From an uncultured Erythrobacter sp. (lineage in GTDB: Bacteria; Pseudomonadota; Alphaproteobacteria; Sphingomonadales; Sphingomonadaceae): a stretch of 34,799 nucleotides of DNA. The translations under genes and the position numbers were made by a program. Positions 1 through 7,194 of this stretch are shown here, piece by piece. The notes below the pieces were generated by a model. It ran no database searches, was not told the origin of the DNA, and saw only the letters and a program-made list of their open reading frames with translations. The first letter of the stretch is position 1. Each line of letters starts with the position of its first letter. The stretch spans positions 1 to 34,799 of the forward strand of contig CAJXTZ010000017.1 in NCBI GenBank assembly GCA_913061345.1. The letters run 5' to 3'.

Positions 1-337
1 GGCGTCAGAACTTTTTTGCCAAGAGATCCTTCAGCGCTGCCTTGTCCAGCATCGTATCGGCCAGCAGCCGCTTGAGCTTGGCGTTCTCGCCCTCAAGCTC
101 CCTCAATCGCCGGGCTTCGGATACCTCCAGCCCACCATACTTCGACTTCCAGTTGTAGATCGTTGCTTCCGACACTCCGTAACGCCGGGCCAGGTCAGCG
201 GTCTTCGCGCCTGCCTCGGCTTCCTTCAACACGCCAATGATCTGCTCTTCGGTAAACCTCGTTCTCTTCATCTCGTCCGTCCTTCTGTCAGGGCCGGACT
301 CTAATTTAACTTGGAAGAAAATCAGGGGGTCACGTCA
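1..337 (-). mobile_element. 5' end of an IS3-family (IS407-like) insertion sequence
   Basis: This is the left part of an IS3-family element read on the minus strand; the rest lies beyond base 1. The outer end is set at 337 because, read from there, the sequence begins TGACGTGACCCCC. The same end is seen in inverted form at 18787-18799 in a second copy of the element. The element holds orfA (5-271). A run of six T preceded by C at 11-17 is an A6G slippery heptamer on the coding strand, the usual site of the -1 frameshift that makes the OrfAB transposase in this family. The insertion interrupts the hemerythrin/ATP-grasp gene to its right. Confidence 0.85.
5..271 (-). CDS. IS3-family transposase OrfA
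   Basis: This 88-residue protein is the complete small ORF of an IS3-family element. It has an N-terminal helix-turn-helix of the HTH_8/Tnp_1 type (residues about 5-45, including EEQIIGVLKEAEAG and the recognition helix around SEATIYNWK), followed by a leucine-rich coiled coil (about 50-80) for multimerisation. It binds the element's terminal repeats. An A6G slippery run overlaps its last codons (bases 11-17), so part of translation should shift -1 into OrfB, which lies outside the window. The sequence is of the IS407 group type. Confidence in the family is high; whether this copy is active cannot be judged because OrfB is not visible. Confidence 0.9.
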   Translation of the reverse strand: MKRTRFTEEQIIGVLKEAEAGAKTADLARRYGVSEATIYNWKSKYGGLEVSEARRLRELEGENAKLKRLLADTMLDKAALKDLLAKKF

Positions 338-2016
338 CATTCGACCCAATGCAGGCACGGCGCCATCGCGCCATTGTCTAACAGCACCGCGTCAAAACTG
401 CATCGCCCGAAATATCCCAGTGTCTGAAACAGCAGACCTAATCTTGCGGCGCCCTCCACAACTATGTCCTGCACATCTTTGGGCAAGTCGCTTGGCACTG
501 CCCCAGTGAAGCGGGCATTGGAGTTGGCAGTAATCTGGTCGAAGACGCCCTCCACAATTGGTGAGCCGTCTTCTGGATACGGAATCCATAATTGTGCCGA
601 TGGGGTAGCTTTTATCGGCGCCTCCCACGCAGTGACTTGCAGTGGAAAAGGGTTTTTCCATCCTGCACGATCAATCATATCAACCAATCTGCCCGACATC
701 TCTGCGGCTGGCATTCCTGAAAACTCGGGACTATTTAGCACGAGATTACCGAGTGAGGCAGCGCTATGCGAGAGCTTGATAGCCACCCGGCGGTGTTCTC
801 GCATGAAGCGGCGCAAATAGCCGATCAATGCGGCCATCCCATACACCGCTCGGCTATGAGGAACGGCTTCCTCGCCGAGCAGTTTTGCGGCCCACCGGGC
901 AAACCACAATTTGTCGTTCACCGCACGCATCAGCGCAGGTGCAGGACCAGCGAGGCGGACGGGCACCCCCGCCTGCTGTGCAATTTCGCCAGCTAGCCGC
1001 CAGATTGCGCCCGTGGCCATATAGGGGATCACATTCAGGCCGCCGGCATGCTGCGCCCGCTTCACAGCGCGTGCAATCAGATGCCGATCATTCAGGCAAG
1101 CATCGGCGAGCGATTGCACAGGATTCGCCAATGGCGGTGCTATCACCTCGACACGGCCCAGCCCAAGCCAGTCCCGGCAATAGGCCTCGAACGCAGGATA
1201 GCGCTTCCCGTAGACCGCCAGCAGATCGCCCTCGCCGGCTAGCAACAAGGCGCGGTAGCTATGGTGGGCATCTGCGCCCCTTTCATGGGCGAGTTGAATG
1301 CCGCTATGATCCTCAACCAAGAGGGCGGGCGCATCAATCAAACCGCTGGAGAGATTTTCGGAGAAGTTCGGAGCGTGGCACAATCGGGGAGACTCCGTCT
1401 GAATTTGCCGCGCCAGATGGGCTATCCTTATCCGTTCTTCCGGTGGCAGCTTTACCCGGTGATGTACCACAATCGGCAAACGGAATTGCTGGCCCGTTTT
1501 TCCGGCCAGATCGGGGGCGATGTTCACGGGACTGTGTCCGCTGTCAGCGCAGTCCAGCAGATCCCCTCTGCGCGCACGCAACGCATCGAGCTGCGCCAGC
1601 AGTTCACCTTGTTCGGCTTCTGGAATGCGCCCCATCGCGCCAAACAGTTCGCCACATTCGGCAACATGTTTTTCCATCAATTCTATATCGCGGAGCAAGG
1701 CCCGCACCAGGGCGCTATCGGGCCACGCTGCATCTGGCAGGGAGAGGACCTTACACAAGGCTGCCTGACCGATCCGGTGTTCCATATAAAGCCGGTCAAC
1801 TTCCTCATCACCGATCAGCGAGCGCATTCGGGGATAAAAATGCTGCTCTTCGAAGGCGATATGCGGCCCGACAGCATGGTTCAGCCGGTCAGCAATGCGC
1901 TTTGCTGACAAGATGTCACGGGCCCGCAAGGCGGCGCCCAGTTGATGCAACCCTCGGCCCAAGACAACGTGATCACGTTTGAAAGCGGCTAACAACTGCT
2001 TGACCGGCTCGGTCAT
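338..2016 (-). pseudogene. Hemerythrin-domain/ATP-grasp fusion protein, 3' end cut off by IS3
   Basis: The start codon ATG at 2016 follows a clear ribosome site (GGAGGAG at 2021-2027), so the upstream in-frame ATG at 2034 is not used. Residues about 1-140 form a hemerythrin HHE domain (iron-ligand pattern in PHIAFEEQHFYPRM, MEHRIGQ and HVAECGELF). Residues about 190-560 look like a pre-ATP-grasp plus ATP-grasp ligase of the kind related to peptide ligases: a lysine/Gly-rich loop KLSHSAASLGN, then GYFGRCSFDAVL, then HWVEC. The family normally continues E-C-N-x-R-W-G-G; here IS3 begins inside the Cys codon at 337, so the catalytic Asn/Arg are lost and the frame ends with four IS-derived residues (DVTP, stop at 322). 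The ligase should therefore be dead, while the HHE domain could still fold. It is divergent from a glutamine amidotransferase, a possible partner. Domain calls are from motif recognition, not alignment. Confidence 0.75.
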
Positions 2017-2024
2017 TGTACTCC

Positions 2025-2041
2025 TCCGGAACATTGCGGAT
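2025..2041. promoter_or_regulatory. Weak copy of the TACGGAT-type heptamer pair
   Basis: TCCGGAA-CAT-TGCGGAT is a 10-bp-period direct repeat nearly identical to the site at 3010-3026. It lies between the divergent hemerythrin gene and amidotransferase gene, 34 bp before the latter. It overlaps the ribosome site of the former, which makes it less convincing than the other copies. Confidence 0.3.
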
Positions 2042-2075
2042 ATGGCGCGCGGTCAGCAGGCGTAAACTTGCTCTC

Positions 2076-2912
2076 ATGTGCCGCTTGTATGGATTTCGCG
2101 CGAGTGAGGCGACCAAGGTCGAATGCACGCTGGTGCATGCGCAAAATGCACTGATGGTACAGAGCCAGTCTGACCAGGCAGGCAAATCGCACGCGAATGG
2201 CTGGGGCATGGTATCTTTTGACGGACGTGTCCCGCATGTGGAGCGGCAGGCGTGGGCGGCCTATCATGGCGAACATTTTCGCCGGGTGGCAGGAAGGATA
2301 TACGCGAAACAAGTGCTTGCCCATGTTCGCCGGGCGACGGTTGGTGAGCCAAAGCTGGCTAACACGCATCCGTTTCTTGATGGCGGCTGGGCGCTCATTC
2401 ATAATGGCACGATCCCTAATTTCGATCGGGTCCGTCCGCTTTTGCTGGCGCAGCTTCCAGAACATCGCCGCGCCGCGATCACCGGCGACACCGATAGCGA
2501 GCATGTGCTGCAATTGCTGCGCGCGATGCAGGATCGCCAGCCCGCCAGACCATCGCTGGATATCCTTGACGCCATGATTGGAATGGTCGCCGGATGGTGT
2601 CACGAGATAGATCCGAGCGCGCGACTGGGCCTTAATTTGCTGGTTACCGATGGACGCCAGATGATCGGTAGTTGTCTCGGCAGACCGCTGCATTTCGTCG
2701 AGCGGCGCGGGGTGCATGATTGCGAGATATGCGGCTTCCCGCATATCCACCACAAACCCCGGCATGCCTATCGGGCGGTAGTGATCGCGTCGGAGCCAAT
2801 CAGCCATGAAGAGTGGCACGAAGTGCCCGACGGCTCGGTCTACCGCATCGATCCTGATTACCGACTCGAGCTTCACTCGATTGCCCTCGGCAATGAGCGA
2901 AGTTCGAGTTGA
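2076..2912 (+). CDS. Class II glutamine amidotransferase (YafJ/EgtC-like)
   Basis: This 278-residue protein belongs to the Ntn-hydrolase glutamine amidotransferases. The ATG at 2076 is chosen because it puts the nucleophile Cys directly after Met (MCRLYGF), as required for the mature N-terminal Cys; the frame is open further upstream but those codons are not homologous. Further family signatures are SHANGWGMVSF, VLAHVRRATVG, NTHPF, WALIHNGTI and GDTDSEH. Such enzymes release ammonia from glutamine or hydrolyse gamma-glutamyl amides. It is divergent from the hemerythrin/ATP-grasp gene, with 59 bp between the two start codons, so the two may have worked together in an amide-forming or peptide-modifying reaction (inference). 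No strong ribosome site is visible. The substrate is unknown. Confidence 0.85.
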   Translation: MCRLYGFRASEATKVECTLVHAQNALMVQSQSDQAGKSHANGWGMVSFDGRVPHVERQAWAAYHGEHFRRVAGRIYAKQVLAHVRRATVGEPKLANTHPFLDGGWALIHNGTIPNFDRVRPLLLAQLPEHRRAAITGDTDSEHVLQLLRAMQDRQPARPSLDILDAMIGMVAGWCHEIDPSARLGLNLLVTDGRQMIGSCLGRPLHFVERRGVHDCEICGFPHIHHKPRHAYRAVVIASEPISHEEWHEVPDGSVYRIDPDYRLELHSIALGNERSSS

Positions 2913-3009
2913 AATTATACACCATGGGCGCTGCATAGATTGATGGTCCTTGGGCATCGTGGCGAGCATCAGCTTACGCAGCACAGCACCCCCCGGCATT
3001 AAGTAGACT

Positions 3010-3026
3010 TCCGGAACACTACGGAT
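3010..3026. promoter_or_regulatory. Heptamer pair TCCGGAA-CAC-TACGGAT before the exchanger gene
   Basis: A direct pair of TACGGAT-like heptamers with 10-bp period sits in the 198-bp stretch between the amidotransferase and the exchanger, 84 bp before the preferred ATG at 3111. It has the same geometry as the sites at 10472-10488 and 15966-15982. The rest of the 2913-3110 stretch shows no gene. Confidence 0.4.
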
Positions 3027-3110
3027 AGCGGTTTGGCGGAGATCAAGCCGATCATAGGTTGCAATGGCACACCCGGCCCCAATTCAATCCCGCACGCCGC
3101 CAGGCAGAAT

Positions 3111-4151
3111 ATGTGTGGTTTCGCGGTGAACGCGCTCCCTCTCGCAGTGCTGATTGCTATCTTTGCTATCGCCGCCAGCGCTGTGTGGTGGGCAGGCTCG
3201 CATCTCCCGCGCTATGTCGTCGGCCTCAGCGATAAAACGGGGCTGGGTCAGGGCTTTGCCGGCATGCTGGTGCTGGGCGGGATAACCTCGCTGCCTGAAC
3301 TGGCGACGGCGACCACCGCCGCTGCCATCGGGGCGCCGTTACTGGCGCTCAATGATGTGCTGGGGAGCGCGGCCTTCAATATCCTACTGCTCGCGGTGGC
3401 CGATATGCTGCTCGGGCCGCGCCCCTTAACCTCAGTCGTCGCTAAGCCGGTCACCCTGATACAGGGTGTTTTGGGAATGATGGTACTGGGGCTTGTCATC
3501 GCGGCGATCACATATGGGGAAAGCCAGCTCTTTGGGTTGGCCGGCTTGGGTTCGACATTGATTTTTGGCTCTGCAGTGGCCGCCATCTGGATTGCCGATC
3601 GATCCGAACGCCGACCAATGTGGCTGGTAGTCAATCAACCCGATCTCGCCTTGGCAGCAGAAGCAGAGCACAGTGACATCAGCTGGCACCAGATCTTGCT
3701 CGGTCTAAACATGTTAGCTGCGATTATCCTTATTGCCGGAGGAGTTCTAGCGACCAGCGCCACTATGATCGCACAGCAGACCGGCTTGGGCGGCAGCGTT
3801 ATGGGCTTCCTGTTCGTTTCGGCAGCCACATCTCTGCCGGAACTCAGCGCGATCACCGGGGCCATTCGTAACCAGCGTTATGAATTGGCGATAGGCGAGG
3901 TCTTCGGTTCCAACCTTTTCAACATAGCATTCATCTTTGTTATCGATCTTGTCTCCCCCGGTCCGCCCGTGCTCGGACTGGCCGGACCGTTCGAAGCGAT
4001 GGCGGCGTTGCTTGCGCTGCTGATGTCGGGCGTGTTCGTGCTCGGATTGATCGAGCGGCGCGATCGGACCATCCTGCGGATGGGCGTGGATTCAATCGCG
4101 GTGCTATTGGTTTACGGGATTGGCCTTGCCTTGCTGCTGACAATCGCATGA
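3111..4151 (+). CDS. Sodium/calcium exchanger family membrane protein
   Basis: This 346-residue integral membrane protein has the two inverted Na_Ca_ex repeats of the CaCA superfamily. The signature alpha-repeats are GGITSLPELATATTAA (first half) and AATSLPELSAITGA (second half). Each is followed by a second conserved segment, NDVLGSAAFNILLL and GEVFGSNLFNIAFIF. About ten hydrophobic segments are visible, with a hydrophilic loop in the middle (around LAAEAEHSD). The family exchanges Ca2+ (or other cations) for Na+ or H+ across the inner membrane. The ATG at 3111 is preferred because the first membrane segment follows directly; a TTG at 3033 in the same frame would add 26 hydrophilic residues. 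No good ribosome site is seen for either. A putative regulator site lies upstream at 3010-3026. Confidence 0.85.
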   Translation: MCGFAVNALPLAVLIAIFAIAASAVWWAGSHLPRYVVGLSDKTGLGQGFAGMLVLGGITSLPELATATTAAAIGAPLLALNDVLGSAAFNILLLAVADMLLGPRPLTSVVAKPVTLIQGVLGMMVLGLVIAAITYGESQLFGLAGLGSTLIFGSAVAAIWIADRSERRPMWLVVNQPDLALAAEAEHSDISWHQILLGLNMLAAIILIAGGVLATSATMIAQQTGLGGSVMGFLFVSAATSLPELSAITGAIRNQRYELAIGEVFGSNLFNIAFIFVIDLVSPGPPVLGLAGPFEAMAALLALLMSGVFVLGLIERRDRTILRMGVDSIAVLLVYGIGLALLLTIA

Positions 4152-4313
4152 TAGCCAGATTCAGAAAGCCCTACAGCGCCCTCCAGACGAAGGTTGCGAT
4201 ATCTAATCTGGCGGACCCGCCAACAGCGCGCAGGCTATCCCATCCTTTATGGCGCTGTCGGCGATGATACGTGCATCTCATAGCGTGGATAAGCTGCGGC
4301 TGGCCAGAACCGA
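4152..4313. other. Gene-free stretch with a spaced inverted repeat
   Basis: Convergent intergenic region between the exchanger and the lipoprotein gene. It contains an 8-bp perfect inverted repeat, GCCAGATT (4154-4161) and AATCTGGC (4205-4212), with 43 bp between the arms. There is no T run, so it is not a typical intrinsic terminator. Nothing else is recognised. Confidence 0.5.
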
Positions 4314-4904
4314 CTATTGCTCGCCTGGATATTCCACCAGCGGACCTATCCGGTCGATCACTTCCCGCGCATTGAATGCCCGCATTGTGCCATTGGGCGT
4401 GATGCCATCACCAAGACGGATTTCGGCAATCGCCTCGAACCGCTCGACCTCGCGAATATCGACATGGTCGGTCCAGAATGAATGGCCATAATAAGGATAC
4501 CAGCTGCGCCAGCCGCGTGGGCCGTAATACCGCCACGATGGCTGCCAATAGCCATAATAGGATCCATACCATGGATCATAGAGCGGGTCGCGCCCGACCT
4601 CGCGCTCAATATCGTGTTCAACCACGCGGTCTTCGATGGCAAACCAATCCCGCCCCTGCTCCAGCGTCAGTTCCGCCGCGCGGAATAATAGATAGCTCTC
4701 CACTTTCTCGCGCGAGGTCAGCGTATTGCCTGCAAAGGATACCCGGTAGCGGTCTTCACCCAGGCTCTCATCGCTATAGCCGCCAGCAATCCTATTGGCC
4801 GAGGCGATTGGCTGGTATGGCGTGCTGCGAGAGGCACAGCCCGCTATCACCAAAGATGTTACCGCCACTGCCGCGATCATCGCTTTTTTCAAAAAGCCGT
4901 CCAT
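4314..4904 (-). CDS. Outer-membrane lipoprotein, CC0125/CC1285 type
   Basis: This 196-residue lipoprotein has a signal peptide ending in the lipobox VIAGC with the lipidated Cys at residue 23 (start ATG at 4904, ribosome site AGGAG at 4932-4936 or CAGGAGA just upstream). The mature part begins with YQPIASANRIAGGYSDE and continues with the conserved block YRVSFAGNTLTSREKVESYLLFRAAELT, typical of small alphaproteobacterial lipoproteins of the CC0125/CC1285 family. A Tyr/Trp-rich low-complexity stretch (about residues 118-150) follows. The function of the family is not known. It is a single-gene unit, and a weak heptamer pair 61-77 bp upstream suggests it may belong to the same regulon as the surrounding stress genes. 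Confidence 0.8.
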   Translation of the reverse strand: MDGFLKKAMIAAVAVTSLVIAGCASRSTPYQPIASANRIAGGYSDESLGEDRYRVSFAGNTLTSREKVESYLLFRAAELTLEQGRDWFAIEDRVVEHDIEREVGRDPLYDPWYGSYYGYWQPSWRYYGPRGWRSWYPYYGHSFWTDHVDIREVERFEAIAEIRLGDGITPNGTMRAFNAREVIDRIGPLVEYPGEQ

Positions 4905-4965
4905 TGCAAATCTCCTGTGGGCCCATGTCACAGGAGATTTCAGCCAGATATCGAGAAGCGTGCTA

Positions 4966-4981
4966 TAGGTAATATTCCGTT
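4966..4981. promoter_or_regulatory. Weak 7-2-7 inverted heptamer pair before the lipoprotein gene
   Basis: TAGGTAA-TA-TTCCGTT matches the inverted form of the TACGGAA heptamer pair with three mismatches in total. Its near edge is 62 bp before the lipoprotein ATG, the same distance as at the better sites. Tentative. Confidence 0.3.
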
Positions 4982-5002
4982 TTTGACCGAGAACACCAGC
5001 GG

Positions 5003-7117
5003 CTATTTCCTGAGCACGACACGGGCATCAAGCGCGACCACTCCATCCGCGTCGGCGATGAGTGGATTGATATCAAGTTCCGCAATCCGGGGGAGCGCCA
5101 GCGCGATATTCGACAAGGCGACGATTACCTCCGCAACCGCGGTCTGATCAGTTGCTGGGACATTGCGATAGCCAGACAATAGACGCGCAATGCGTGTTTC
5201 CCCAATCAATTGCTTCGCCCGCTCTAGATGAACTGGCGGCAGCGCAATGGACTTGTCGTCAATCACTTCAATTGCAGTTCCCCCTGCCCCGAACAGGATC
5301 ACCGGCCCGAATGAGGGATCGCATGCGACACCGGCAAACAGTTCATGTGCAGCCTTTCGCCGGATCATGGGCTGGATGGCAAAGCCTTCGATCCGGGCTT
5401 CTGGAAACCGTGTGGCGATCCGCTTGGCCATAGCGCGCGCCGCCTGCCTGACTGCTGCTGCATCGGCCAGTCCGAGGACCACCCCGCCAAAGTCGGATTT
5501 GTGGGTTATGTCGGGTGAGACAATCTTGATCGCATAAGGCGCCGGTAACTCTGTACAGGCCTGCTCCGCCATTTCGGCCGTCGCGGCGAACTGCGTGGGA
5601 ACAACGCGGATACCAAACGCTGCCAGCAATCCTTTAGCCTCAATCTCGCTCAGCAAGTGACGGTTATCCGAAAGAACAGCATCGATAATCGCTTCGGCCC
5701 GCACAATTGCATCGACATCGGGAGCGCCCGCCCCGTCCGGCAAAATCTGCACCCGCGCCCGGCGCGCAGCAGTCGCATAACCGAATGCCTGAATTGCCTG
5801 AGCAGGCGTGGAGAATTCGGGAATGCGGGCAGCGCCAAGGACTTCATGCGAAGACGCGCGATTAGCATCGCCCAGCCAACAGGCGAGGACGGGCTTCTTG
5901 CGCGGAAAGGGCCCAGCGGCATCGGCCGCAGCGCGCGAAGCATCGCCCGGCACAAGCAAGCCGGTGGGGCAATTCATCGCGAGCACAGCATCAACGCCCT
6001 CGTCCGCGAGCACCGCGTCCATGGCGGCCCGATACCGAGCAGGTCCCGCATCGCCGATAATATCGACCGGATTGGCTCGTGACCAACCCGGTGGCAGCAC
6101 CGCATCGAGGCGTGAAACTGTATCATCTGACAATTCGGCAAGCGACGCAGAGGTGACTTCCATCGCATCAAGCGCCAACACACCTGCGCCGCCGCCATTG
6201 GTGACAATGGCCAGCCGCTCACCCGGCAGCTCTGGAAAATCGTCGAGCATTGCGGCAGCATCGAACAAGGCGTCCAGACTGCTCGCTGTAACGATCCCCG
6301 CCTCATGGAAGGCCGCACGATAGACCTCCCATGATCCGGCCAGCGCGCCAGTGTGCGACAGGGCAGCGCGGCCAGCAACAGTTCCGCGCCCCGCCTTCAG
6401 CACGATCACAGGTTTGATAGCTGTTACCGCACGGGCCGCTTGGACAAAGGCCAAGCCATCATCCAGCCCTTCCATATAGATCAGGATAGCGCGGGTCTGC
6501 TGATCTGCTGCAAACAATTCGAGCAGTTCATCGAACCCGGTCTGCGCCATATCGCCGATTGACAGGATTGCCGAGAAACCCACGCCGTGCGGAGCCGCCC
6601 ATTCTACCATTGCCGATGCAATCGCACCGCTTTGCGAAAGCAATGCCAGTTCGCCGGCCGGAGCATCGTGGGAAGCGAAAGACGCATTGATCCCCAGATG
6701 TGGCAAGATGATACCGAGGCAATTGGGTCCGATAATCCGGATGCCTGCCTCGCGCGCAACGCGCAGCATTTCCTGACCCGGCTCGGTTGTCTTGCCCAGT
6801 CCTGCGGAAATTATCACCGCAAGACCAATGCCCTTGGCCGCCAATTCACGCAGCACATCTGGCACCAGCCGGGCAGGAATCGCAATCACGGCGAGCGCAG
6901 GCCCTGGCGGGACGGTTTGAATGCCCGTGTGACAATGGGCATCGGGAATTACCAGCTTATGAGGGTTGACTGCATGCAGTTCAAACCGGTCTGCCCCGCG
7001 CAGCAGATTGGTCAGTACCGCATGACCAACCGAACCTGTTTCCTGCGATGCCCCAACCAGCACGATCCGGCTAGGCCGCAGCCAATGCGGTTCAAGTGAG
7101 GGTAGTCGATCCGTCAT
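5003..7117 (-). CDS. ADP-forming acyl-CoA synthetase (acetate-CoA ligase type)
   Basis: This 704-residue protein has the NDP-forming acyl-CoA synthetase layout. A CoA-binding Rossmann domain covers about residues 10-140 (VGASQETGSVG, GPNCLG at 130-135). Ligase domains cover about 150-450 (SQSGAIASAM, then the phospho-His loop AALSHTGALAGS with His255). A C-terminal ATP-grasp domain covers about 480-704 (FGAGGTAIEVIDD, ELDINPLI). It interconverts acyl-CoA + ADP + Pi with acid + CoA + ATP, saving or generating ATP. The catalytic His is present, unlike in Pat/YfiQ protein acetyltransferases, where this part is regulatory. The ribosome site GGAGAGA is 1-7 bp before the ATG. It is the last gene of an operon with a separate GNAT acetyltransferase and a P-type ATPase. 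Confidence 0.88.
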   Translation of the reverse strand: MTDRLPSLEPHWLRPSRIVLVGASQETGSVGHAVLTNLLRGADRFELHAVNPHKLVIPDAHCHTGIQTVPPGPALAVIAIPARLVPDVLRELAAKGIGLAVIISAGLGKTTEPGQEMLRVAREAGIRIIGPNCLGIILPHLGINASFASHDAPAGELALLSQSGAIASAMVEWAAPHGVGFSAILSIGDMAQTGFDELLELFAADQQTRAILIYMEGLDDGLAFVQAARAVTAIKPVIVLKAGRGTVAGRAALSHTGALAGSWEVYRAAFHEAGIVTASSLDALFDAAAMLDDFPELPGERLAIVTNGGGAGVLALDAMEVTSASLAELSDDTVSRLDAVLPPGWSRANPVDIIGDAGPARYRAAMDAVLADEGVDAVLAMNCPTGLLVPGDASRAAADAAGPFPRKKPVLACWLGDANRASSHEVLGAARIPEFSTPAQAIQAFGYATAARRARVQILPDGAGAPDVDAIVRAEAIIDAVLSDNRHLLSEIEAKGLLAAFGIRVVPTQFAATAEMAEQACTELPAPYAIKIVSPDITHKSDFGGVVLGLADAAAVRQAARAMAKRIATRFPEARIEGFAIQPMIRRKAAHELFAGVACDPSFGPVILFGAGGTAIEVIDDKSIALPPVHLERAKQLIGETRIARLLSGYRNVPATDQTAVAEVIVALSNIALALPRIAELDINPLIADADGVVALDARVVLRK

Positions 7118-7194
7118 TCTCTCTCCGGGTCGTAGAACAGAAATGGTGCCCGATAATCATCGAGGCGGCATGCGAAGTTCCGGACGGTTGCGCA

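Noticed and set aside
828..1982. 384-codon open frame antisense to the hemerythrin/ATP-grasp gene
   Set aside because: It is rich in Arg/Pro/His as expected from the reverse frame of a GC-rich gene; no domain is seen.
2013..2999. Long open frame of 328 codons on the minus strand, antisense to the amidotransferase
   Set aside because: Composition is atypical with no motif, and the plus strand carries a clear amidotransferase with its Cys2 nucleophile.
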